This document shows, one piece after another, positions 16,577 through 24,490 of a stretch of 59,688 nt of DNA (position 1 is its first letter; each line of letters starts with the position of its first letter). The notes under the pieces are model-generated. The model was not told the DNA's origin. It did no database searches and worked only from the letters and a program-made list of their open reading frames with translations. This DNA is from Chitinophagaceae bacterium (GTDB taxonomy: Bacteria; Bacteroidota; Bacteroidia; Chitinophagales; Chitinophagaceae). The stretch spans positions 1 through 59,688 of the forward strand of contig JAEUVB010000017.1 of assembly GCA_016786845.1 (NCBI GenBank), in the 5' to 3' direction. Position numbers and translations under genes: made by a program.

Positions 16577-17269
16577 ATGAAGATTGTCATACTCACCGGG
16601 GCAGGGATAAGTGCAGAAAGTGGTCTGCAAACTTTTCGCGACAGCGATGGGCTTTGGGAAGGATATGATGTGCATGAGGTGGCCACCCCGGGTGCATGGA
16701 AAAGAAATCCGGAATTGGTTCTTCGCTTTTACAACGAACGCAGAAGGAGCATTCTGAATGCAAAACCCAATGCAGCGCATCTGTTTTTAGCAAATTTGGA
16801 AAAGGAGCATGATGTTCATATTATCACCCAAAATATTGATAACCTGCATGAACGTGCGGGATCTAAAAACATTCTACATCTTCATGGGGAAATAGTTAAA
16901 ATGCGCAGTACAAAAAATAGCCACTTGGTTTACCCCATCCTCGAGGACATGAAATTAGGTGACTTGGCCGAGGATGGCGCCCAGTTGCGTCCTGCGATTG
17001 TTTGGTTTGAAGAAGCTGTACCGATGATAGAACCGGCCATAGAAATTGTTTCCAAGGCCGATATCCTGATTGTCGTGGGAACGAGTTTAGTGGTCTATCC
17101 TGCCGCATCATTGGTTCATTATGTATCGGATAAAGTACCTGTTATCGTTCTCGACAAAAGAATTCCGGTGATTAAACGAAATAAAGTCTATCCTATCGAA
17201 CGGAGCGCCACTCAAGGTTTAAATGAACTTTCGGAATTGATCAGTCAGGGAGTAATGGGTCAACTTTAA
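16577..17269 (+). CDS. Sirtuin (Sir2 family) NAD-dependent deacylase lacking zinc-binding cysteines
   Basis: 230 aa, cytoplasmic. NAD-binding motifs: [20 protein letters not shown] at the N-terminus, [12 protein letters not shown], the catalytic His in [20 protein letters not shown]. The Y-x-x-R pair of class III sirtuins (FYNERRR) suggests activity on succinyl or malonyl lysine. The zinc module is replaced: the segment after LHGEI ([27 protein letters not shown]) has no cysteine, where most sirtuins have two CxxC pairs. I believe this is common in Bacteroidota homologues. The stop overlaps that of the convergent saccharopine dehydrogenase-like gene. Confidence 0.9.
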   Translation: MKIVILTGAGISAESGLQTFRDSDGLWEGYDVHEVATPGAWKRNPELVLRFYNERRRSILNAKPNAAHLFLANLEKEHDVHIITQNIDNLHERAGSKNILHLHGEIVKMRSTKNSHLVYPILEDMKLGDLAEDGAQLRPAIVWFEEAVPMIEPAIEIVSKADILIVVGTSLVVYPAASLVHYVSDKVPVIVLDKRIPVIKRNKVYPIERSATQGLNELSELISQGVMGQL

Positions 17270-18597
17270 TGGATATAGGACTCTGTAAAATCTATCCCAA
17301 ATGTACTGAGCTCTTTTAATACCGGTTTATACACCTCCTTCATAACCGGTATCTGCACGCCCAGAAGATTTTTCACTTTGCCCGTCAGAAATAGCTTGGT
17401 AAAAATAGCCATGGGAAGCCCGACTGTTTTAGCCATCGCAGTGTAGATTTTATCTTCACCTTCAACAATTAAGGTGCTGGTAAATTTAGCTGCTATACCT
17501 TTGCTGCCATATTCAAATTCATGATGCATGACCACCATATCATGATCATCTTCTTTCATCAACCATTTCTGTTCCAATCTTTTTTGCAAAATATCAGCAC
17601 TACAAACCGGCCCGCTGATTCCAATTTTATCCTGATTGAAGAGTTCCAACCATTCCAATAAATCCGAGCATAATTTGAATTGCTTGTTATTTACCGTTCT
17701 TATTTTTTCCAGCACAGTATGACCCGCAATATCTTTGGTCGCTTTCAGAAACCAATCTTTGTAGGTCATATCCGTAACATCATACATTATTTCTTCGTCG
17801 GTCAGGCCCAATCTGATAATGGCATCCCATCCAATACAGAATTCTTCATAACGAAAGGTAGCTCTGAGCATGGTTTTCACTTCATTCAATCCATATAAAC
17901 TCTTATAAGTCAGGCTGTCACGATTGGCATATGCTGCCAATGTTCCAAGTCCGGGCACTTCTACCTTTTCATATTTTCTAAAGAGATGTGCATAATCGGT
18001 TTTCTTTTCAAACCCGTTCAACAGATAATGCGCACCCGACTTCCCCGCCATAATAATATTACGAGGATTCCAGGAGATTTTATAATGCCAAGGATTATCA
18101 TCCGAGCGAGGTGCAACCAACCCGCCGCAATAAGATTTAAACGAATAGATATCTCCACCCAATCGCTCTATCTCATCGATAATCTTCATGGCGCTCATAT
18201 GGTCTATGCCCGGATCCAACCCCATTTCGTTCATAAATAGCAAACCCGCGTTCCGGGCATCCACATGCAGGCTCTTAATATCCTCCGAAACATAAGAAGC
18301 GGTAATCAGATTTTTTTGCAAGGCCAGACAGTCCTGTGCAACGATAAAATGAAGTGCGGGCGGTAATAATGAAAGAACGATGTCTGCATTGGCAATCATG
18401 CGCTTACGACTGATCTCTTCATGAATTTCGAGTTGTACAGCAGTACCAAAAGGGTGGGCACCGATCTTTTCTAAGGCTGCATTCATATTGGCATCAGCCA
18501 CCGTAACTTGCCAGAAATATCGTGAGGACTGCTCAAGCAGGTATTTAATCAAATACGAAGAGGACTTCCCCGCGCCGAAAACCAGAATATTTGTCAT
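17266..18597 (-). CDS. Saccharopine dehydrogenase family protein
   Basis: 443 aa. N-terminal Rossmann fold with [21 protein letters not shown], then [22 protein letters not shown] and the SDH C-terminal domain (GYTHLF-like segments, GGLVAPR, LEWLELF). Bacterial relatives act in lysine catabolism or as carboxynorspermidine-type reductases; the exact substrate is not readable here. ATG 18597. It is divergent from a tiny lipoprotein plus ytxJ, and the two sides share a perfect 16-bp palindrome containing both -7 boxes. Confidence 0.85.
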   Translation of the reverse strand: MTNILVFGAGKSSSYLIKYLLEQSSRYFWQVTVADANMNAALEKIGAHPFGTAVQLEIHEEISRKRMIANADIVLSLLPPALHFIVAQDCLALQKNLITASYVSEDIKSLHVDARNAGLLFMNEMGLDPGIDHMSAMKIIDEIERLGGDIYSFKSYCGGLVAPRSDDNPWHYKISWNPRNIIMAGKSGAHYLLNGFEKKTDYAHLFRKYEKVEVPGLGTLAAYANRDSLTYKSLYGLNEVKTMLRATFRYEEFCIGWDAIIRLGLTDEEIMYDVTDMTYKDWFLKATKDIAGHTVLEKIRTVNNKQFKLCSDLLEWLELFNQDKIGISGPVCSADILQKRLEQKWLMKEDDHDMVVMHHEFEYGSKGIAAKFTSTLIVEGEDKIYTAMAKTVGLPMAIFTKLFLTGKVKNLLGVQIPVMKEVYKPVLKELSTFGIDFTESYIH

Positions 18598-18637
18598 TTG
18601 TATGTTTGAAAATAATATCGTTACCTTTGCAAAGGTA
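18597..18637. promoter_or_regulatory. Divergent promoter with back-to-back -7 boxes
   Basis: TACCTTTG (18622-18629, plus strand) is followed directly by CAAAGGTA (18630-18637), which is TACCTTTG on the minus strand; together they form a perfect 16-bp palindrome. For the plus strand a TTTG lies 21 bp upstream (18597-18600). The minus-strand box lies 32 nt before the saccharopine dehydrogenase-like ATG. The -33 element of the minus direction is not obvious. Confidence 0.6.
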
Positions 18638-18753
18638 TATCCAAAATCATATATTTTTTAGAATGATTCAAACCAAACGTTTGAAAATCAAGGAAATAAG
18701 TTTTAAATTTACCGACGCTTTTTGATTTAGCGGACCAACATAAAATACAAAAC

Positions 18754-18882
18754 ATGAAAAAACATGCTTTAAAGGTAATTGTCGCTGTAATAGCCTGTAG
18801 TCTTATTTTCGCCTCATGCGCGACCAAGAAGAAATATGGCTGTCCCGAACATATCTCTATTCAGAAAATTTTGGGCCTCTAA
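18754..18882 (+). CDS. Very small lipoprotein (42 aa)
   Basis: MKKHALKVIVAVIACSLIF is followed by the lipobox FASC, then ATKKKYGCPEHISIQKILGL. The mature peptide would be only 21 residues, with one extra Cys in GCPEH. The stop is 3 nt before the ytxJ ATG, so the pair is surely an operon. The MKK start, hydrophobic core and lipobox make it a real gene despite its size. I recall similar CPxH mini-lipoproteins in Bacteroidota; function unknown. Confidence 0.75.
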   Translation: MKKHALKVIVAVIACSLIFASCATKKKYGCPEHISIQKILGL

Positions 18883-18885
18883 TCC

Positions 18886-19230
18886 ATGAAATGGAATGAG
18901 CTGCACCATGCTGCTGATCTCGATGAAATGATTCGTATCAGCCATGAACGTTCAGTCGTAATTTTCAAACACAGTACCCGCTGTTCTATTAGTCATATGG
19001 CCAAGGCCAGGCTTGATCGTGAAGAACAGCCCCCCCACATTGATTTTTATTTGTTGGATTTGTTACAACATCGTGATATTTCCAATCTCATATCTGAGAA
19101 ATTTCAGGTTTATCACGAATCTCCCCAAATTCTGTTGCTCCAAAAAGGAGAATGTATTTACGATGAAAGCCATAATGGCATTCGGATGGATGAAATTTTA
19201 AAAATGACTCAAGCTGAAAGTTTTGGCTAA
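18886..19230 (+). CDS. ytxJ: Bacillithiol system redox-active protein YtxJ
   Basis: 114 aa, thioredoxin-like, cytoplasmic. The motif FKHSTRCSISHMA carries the single active-site Cys (C33) in the YtxJ context KHST.C.IS; SPQILLLQKGECIYDESHNGI is the conserved second half. YtxJ proteins are predicted monothiol bacilliredoxins that remove bacillithiol from proteins. Its presence with bshB1 supports a bacillithiol redox system. It follows a 42-aa lipoprotein gene by 3 nt. Confidence 0.9.
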   Translation: MKWNELHHAADLDEMIRISHERSVVIFKHSTRCSISHMAKARLDREEQPPHIDFYLLDLLQHRDISNLISEKFQVYHESPQILLLQKGECIYDESHNGIRMDEILKMTQAESFG

Positions 19231-19260
19231 GCCTTTAAAGGGCATAATAGTTATGTACAG

Positions 19261-19587
19261 CTAACATCCGCTATAGCTTTTTTCCAAAATAATTTCACTG
19301 CACCCTACCTCTGCCGACAATGGCGGATTGAGTTTTCGTATAGAAAGTTCGAAAGTCAATATTTGTGGAAAGTGCAATTTCACATCCCCTTCAATCGCCT
19401 GTGCCAGTGATTCGAGTAATGCAAATTTTTTGCCGAAATGAAGCTTAACAATGCGCAGTAATTCGGCATAGTCTATAGTCTCATGCAAATCGGTTATCGG
19501 GATATCTTCTATTCCTACCTTGAGATTGACGACAAACGTGTTCCCCAGAATTTGTTCCTGCGAAAAATAGCCATGCTCAGCATGCAA
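19261..19587 (-). CDS. folB: Dihydroneopterin aldolase FolB (N-terminus uncertain)
   Basis: Folate synthesis enzyme that splits dihydroneopterin into 6-hydroxymethyl-dihydropterin and glycolaldehyde. The visible blocks are HAEHGYFSQEQILGNTFVVNL, DLHETIDYAELLRIV, FALLESLAQAIEGDV and VGCSEIIL. The first canonical start is TTG at 19587, giving 108 aa. But the same frame upstream encodes ILFVGLQQVTL, the expected first strand of FolB, with no ATG, GTG or TTG before it. The true start may be a non-standard codon such as ATC near 19617, or the sequence has an error there. Confidence 0.85.
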   Translation of the reverse strand: MHAEHGYFSQEQILGNTFVVNLKVGIEDIPITDLHETIDYAELLRIVKLHFGKKFALLESLAQAIEGDVKLHFPQILTFELSIRKLNPPLSAEVGCSEIILEKSYSGC

Positions 19588-19634
19588 AGTAACCTGTTGT
19601 AAACCGACAAATAGGATAGGCTGGAAATTAAAAC

Positions 19635-19943
19635 TTAATCTGTTACGATGATCACCTTTTCGGCACCATACTCATTCACAAAATCATCATCGCTGACATA
19701 AAGTTTAAAGGTATAACTACCGGCACTAGGCGGTACATAAAAAGCGGTTGGATTCACACTCGTTGATCCATCAGGCAATACCCAGCGTTGTGTACTGAAA
19801 CGCTCCGAACAATTGGTCACCTGTATGGTATCTGTAATTCTGTAGCTTTCTTTCGCAGGACAAATCCTTGGAAATGGTGCGCCGGGGCGGCGACAAGAAG
19901 CTATCGTCAAGACCAAAGCGAATAGAAAGAAAACATACTTCAT
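19635..19943 (-). CDS. Small lipoprotein with a PKD-like domain
   Basis: 102 aa from ATG 19943, chosen because it starts a clean lipoprotein signal (MKYVFFLFALVLTIASC). The rest is one Ig/PKD-like beta-sandwich: ESYRITDTIQVTNCSERFSTQRWVLPDGS, then PPSAGSYTFKLYVSDDD. A -7 box (TACATTTG, minus strand, 19968-19975) lies just upstream and excludes the longer frame starting at 19970. Likely a surface or periplasmic lipoprotein; role unknown. folB follows closely. Confidence 0.78.
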   Translation of the reverse strand: MKYVFFLFALVLTIASCRRPGAPFPRICPAKESYRITDTIQVTNCSERFSTQRWVLPDGSTSVNPTAFYVPPSAGSYTFKLYVSDDDFVNEYGAEKVIIVTD

Positions 19944-19967
19944 AAAGAATTTTTTTGAATGATCAGA

Positions 19968-19975
19968 CAAATGTA
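19968..19975 (-). promoter_or_regulatory. -7 promoter box of the PKD-like lipoprotein gene
   Basis: TACATTTG on the minus strand, 24 nt before the ATG at 19943; -33 element not obvious. Confidence 0.4.
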
Positions 19976-20034
19976 AGCTTATTCAGTTTAAAATTGTAAT
20001 GCCCCGGCTAAAATATCATTCCTTCCTGCCGAGC

Positions 20035-20934
20035 TCAGGACACGACATGCTGAAATATATCATCCACGTTTTTATGAATATTGGAGGCCATTTTATCGGT
20101 GGGTAAATCATTGGTATCTCCTCCGAATGGATCCTCAATTTCCTCGGCAATGATTTCAAGGCTGGCTAATACATAAAAAATGAATACTACGATTGGAATG
20201 GCCAAAAATCCCAGACTGAACATATAACCAAAAGGCAGGGTCATCACATATCCAAAAATGAATTTTTTAAGGAATACACTATATGAAAATGGAATCGGGG
20301 TGTTCTTGATCCTTTCGCAACCTCCGCATATGTTGGTCAATGATCGAAGCTCCTCGTTTAACAGAATGATTTGCCCATCGGTTAAAATGTCCTTCTGATA
20401 AAGATCCATCACTTTCTGATAAAGCATATCGGCTACCTGATTGGGAATGTGCTTATCTTTTTTCAGGCGGCGTATGATAGGCTCACCCACCTGACGATCA
20501 AATAATTCCCAGTCTGCCTTCTTCGACAAGAGGTGATTCCGCAATGCATAAGCAAATGCCGGTATGGCTTTCCGAAAATATTCCCTGGCCCCGGCATCTT
20601 CCAGAGGTAGCATATTATGCAGCTTTAGCGCCAAATTGCGGGAGTTATTGGTCAGGTCACCCCAAAGTTTACGTCCTTCCCACCACCGGTCATAAGCTGA
20701 ATTGGTACGAAAAACCAGCAACAATGAAATGACGCCCCCTAAGATGGCATGCATCAGGGGAACATTCTTTAAATGACTTTGGTCGTTCAGGTTAAAAATG
20801 AACCGCTCCAAATAGATGATAAGTCCGGTATATATGGCAATTCCGGCCATTAAAGGGAATAATCTCCGTATGGTATCCCCCTTATGGATTCGAAAAATAA
20901 AGGTGAACCAGTCTTTAGGATTGTATTGTATCAT
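20035..20934 (-). CDS. Bestrophin family ion channel
   Basis: 299 aa, inner membrane. The bestrophin signature is clear: VFRTNSAYDRWWEGRKLWGDLTN and RNLALKLHNML, with hydrophobic helices at about 28-45, 60-78 and two near 215-260, the last around FGYMFSLGFLAIPIVVFIFYVLASLEIIAEEIEDPFG. That PFG element is the conserved C-terminal neck region of bestrophins. Bacterial members form pentameric channels for anions or cations; selectivity cannot be read. Divergent from atpD with about 165 bp between them. Confidence 0.93.
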   Translation of the reverse strand: MIQYNPKDWFTFIFRIHKGDTIRRLFPLMAGIAIYTGLIIYLERFIFNLNDQSHLKNVPLMHAILGGVISLLLVFRTNSAYDRWWEGRKLWGDLTNNSRNLALKLHNMLPLEDAGAREYFRKAIPAFAYALRNHLLSKKADWELFDRQVGEPIIRRLKKDKHIPNQVADMLYQKVMDLYQKDILTDGQIILLNEELRSLTNICGGCERIKNTPIPFSYSVFLKKFIFGYVMTLPFGYMFSLGFLAIPIVVFIFYVLASLEIIAEEIEDPFGGDTNDLPTDKMASNIHKNVDDIFQHVVS

Positions 20935-21020
20935 AATTCAAACCGTAAATATAGAGGATTTACATCGCTCATGAATCCGGACAAAGCATACGGTTTATTG
21001 AAATTCTGTGAACAAGTTAG

Positions 21021-22607
<1,587 letters not shown>

Positions 22608-22631
22608 TCTCCTAAACTTTACCCTATTATC

Positions 22632-22886
22632 ATGAATCTCAATATTTTGACTCCAGAACGCAAAATCTTCTCCGGCGACGTCTATGGCGTACTCCTACCG
22701 GGGGTACAAGGTTATTTTGAATTACTTGATAACCATGCGCCAATCGTGGCTGCTTTGGGTAAAGGACAACTCAAGATTTTTAAAGACAAAAACAATTCGG
22801 AAATCTATAATATCGATGGTGGTTTTGTAGAAATGAACAGCAATAAGACTATCGTGTTGATCGAAGGTGCCGAGACTGTAAAATAA
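22632..22886 (+). CDS. atpC: F-type ATP synthase subunit epsilon (short form)
   Basis: 84 aa. It holds the N-terminal beta-sandwich of epsilon (MNLNILTPERKIFSGDVYGVLLPGVQGYFELLDNHAPIV by position 40) and the ILNIDGGFVE-like strand, but not the C-terminal two-helix regulatory domain of about 50 residues found in other bacteria. The short form is typical for Bacteroidota. It follows atpD by 24 nt and is closed by a terminator. Confidence 0.95.
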   Translation: MNLNILTPERKIFSGDVYGVLLPGVQGYFELLDNHAPIVAALGKGQLKIFKDKNNSEIYNIDGGFVEMNSNKTIVLIEGAETVK

Positions 22887-22905
22887 TCCCGATTGAAATA
22901 ATTAG

Positions 22906-22938
22906 AATGCGATTTGCTCCGGCGAATCGCATTTTTTT
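22906..22938 (+). terminator. Rho-independent terminator after atpC
   Basis: AATGCGATT (22906-22914) pairs with AATCGCATT (22925-22933) around a 10-nt loop and runs into seven Ts. Confidence 0.88.
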
Positions 22939-23013
22939 ATGCCTATTAAGAATGAAGGTTATTCTTCTTGGGGCGAACAAAACAATCATTCTCCCAAGTC
23001 TTGTCCCGCTTTT

Positions 23014-23116
23014 CGGGGCTTCGGCCCCGCCCGATCTTCCGGTAGTATCGATGATGGTTTTGAACGAAAACACGATATCCGGAAAATCGCTCGGGGGCAA
23101 ACCCCTCCAATCGGGC
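23014..23116. repeat. Structured inverted-repeat element downstream of atpC
   Basis: The 300-bp gap between atpC and the next gene holds no gene; open frames in it are Pro/Ser-rich and unlike proteins. It contains a GC-rich hairpin CGGGGC-TTCG-GCCCCG (23014-23029). Next comes an outer stem GCCCGAT (23029-23035) with ATCGGGC (23110-23116). It encloses one arm TTCCGG...TATCG (23037-23050) with CGATA TCCGGAA (23073-23084), and a second hairpin GGGG-CAAA-CCCC near 23094-23105. Either a dispersed repeat or a structured RNA; copy number elsewhere unknown. Confidence 0.6.
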
Positions 23117-23154
23117 GCAATCACAAGCACTCTTCTCCGTTGGCTAAAATCCAA

Positions 23155-23186
23155 TTTGATATCCTTTCAAGTGTCTTGTAAATTTG
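23155..23186 (+). promoter_or_regulatory. Promoter directly abutting the gene at 23191
   Basis: TTTG (23155-23158), 20-bp spacer, TAAATTTG (23179-23186). The ATG is only 4 nt after the -7 box, so the predicted transcript starts at or within 1-2 nt of the start codon. Confidence 0.65.
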
Positions 23187-23190
23187 TCGC

Positions 23191-23628
23191 ATGGATAATC
23201 TTCTAGACTCTGCAAAAGGAAAATTGAATGAACTAACCGGTGCCATCAGCAACCGCCTCCAAATCGATGTACTCGGACATATGAAAGATTACGGCGTCGA
23301 TAAATTGAACGAAGTATGGGTCCAGATCGATGAGGCAACAGATGTCATTCATCGCACCGGATACAGCGTTACCAATATCAATATTAAGTTGGGCCTGCCC
23401 CCTACCGTAGATATCAGTTTCAACCAAATCGAAAATATCGGTGATGGCGACGAAGAGAAATTATTGGAAGAGTATCAGGGTAAAACATTCATTTACTCCA
23501 TCCTGGTGGCCTTATTCAAAGCCAATGCGATGCAAAAATCAATCAATTCGGCTCGATACAAATTTACCGGTATTACCATGGGTATGGGAATTACACCGAG
23601 TTTAGAAATGCATTTCAGTAAAGTCTAG
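23191..23628 (+). CDS. Conserved-looking protein of unknown function (145 aa)
   Basis: 145 aa, no signal peptide or membrane segment. Helical N-terminus (MDNLLDSAKGKLNELTGAIS), a central alpha/beta part (VTNINIKLGLPPTVDISFNQIENIGDGDE), and a hydrophobic helix (FIYSILVALFKANAMQKSINS) before a final strand pair (FTGITMGMGITPSLEMHFSKV). I do not recognise a family. The codon use and single promoter argue for a real gene. It sits alone between the atpC terminator region and a convergent TPR gene. Confidence 0.7.
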   Translation: MDNLLDSAKGKLNELTGAISNRLQIDVLGHMKDYGVDKLNEVWVQIDEATDVIHRTGYSVTNINIKLGLPPTVDISFNQIENIGDGDEEKLLEEYQGKTFIYSILVALFKANAMQKSINSARYKFTGITMGMGITPSLEMHFSKV

Positions 23629-23669
23629 AAGAGTTTTTAGTGTTTAATTTTTAGTCCGGTATACCCTAA

Positions 23670-24404
23670 CTACTTCAATTTCGATTTAGCAAGCGTAATA
23701 AATTTGCTGTAAGCTTTTCGTTGATGTGCCGGCAATAAATCCCGTTGATCCAATATGGTCTGAAACTGAATAAGCGCCTCCTCATCTCTTCCCTGCGACT
23801 GCAACAATTCACCATAGTAATACATACCGTCGAAAGTTTTGTGAAAACGGATGTGATTTTGAAAGGCTGATTCCGCTTCAGGTATTCTTCCTGATAGAAA
23901 GAGTGCCCGGGCAAACCAACATTCATCATCCGGCCTGATAAACTTACCCTGACTCAGTGCTAACGCCTTTTGAAAATAAGGTATACTCTTTTCGTATTGT
24001 TCCTTCAGATAATGCAATCTTGCCAATTGAAGGATCACCTCCAAATCATCGGCATACATACCCGTGAGTGATGCCGTATAAATTTCAATCGCTTTGTCGT
24101 AATCTTTTCTACCGGCATATCCCTGAGCCAACTGTGTCCGGTTGGCAAATGTATCAGACAATCTGACCTGCTTTTCGAGTTCCCGAATAGATACTCCGCT
24201 TTGAAACAATCCCGTATCCGACAATCCGGTTTTATGCTGTAAACTCGGCCATACCTCCATCACAAAGTAGATCAGCGATCCGATGACCGGCAAAAATATG
24301 AGTAACCAAATCCAATTACCACGCCCGGTCCTAATAGCATGAATAATAAAGACAACTTGTAAAATGATGCCTATCCAATAATAATCGGTCCAAAACCAAG
24401 CCAT
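23670..24404 (-). CDS. Membrane-anchored TPR protein (PLDc_N-like N-terminus)
   Basis: 244 aa. The first 50 residues hold two membrane helices (YYWIGIILQVVFIIHAI and WIWLLIFLPVIGSLIYFVMEVWP), resembling the short N-terminal membrane module of cardiolipin synthases, also found on signalling proteins. The rest is TPR: FANRTQLAQGYAGRKDYDKAIEIYTASLTG, VILQLARLHYLKEQYEKSIPYFQKAL, YGELLQSQGRDEEALIQFQTIL. Likely a cytoplasmic scaffold on the inner membrane. It lies 86 bp downstream of the giant DUF4175 gene on the same strand. Confidence 0.82.
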   Translation of the reverse strand: MAWFWTDYYWIGIILQVVFIIHAIRTGRGNWIWLLIFLPVIGSLIYFVMEVWPSLQHKTGLSDTGLFQSGVSIRELEKQVRLSDTFANRTQLAQGYAGRKDYDKAIEIYTASLTGMYADDLEVILQLARLHYLKEQYEKSIPYFQKALALSQGKFIRPDDECWFARALFLSGRIPEAESAFQNHIRFHKTFDGMYYYGELLQSQGRDEEALIQFQTILDQRDLLPAHQRKAYSKFITLAKSKLK

Positions 24405-24490
24405 GGTGTAAAGATAAGTTTTTGATGCTTAGTTTTATAGGCATGCCGAGCCGACCAAAAACGAAACACTAAAAAATTAAAAACTATAAC

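Noticed and set aside
18621..18827. Minus-strand open frame of 68 codons over the divergent promoter
   Set aside because: It overlaps the plus-strand lipoprotein gene and the promoter palindrome, and its sequence has no gene-like features.
22907..23206. Open frames of 80-101 codons between atpC and 23191
   Set aside because: They run through the atpC terminator and hairpin element; translations are Pro/Ser-rich and not protein-like.
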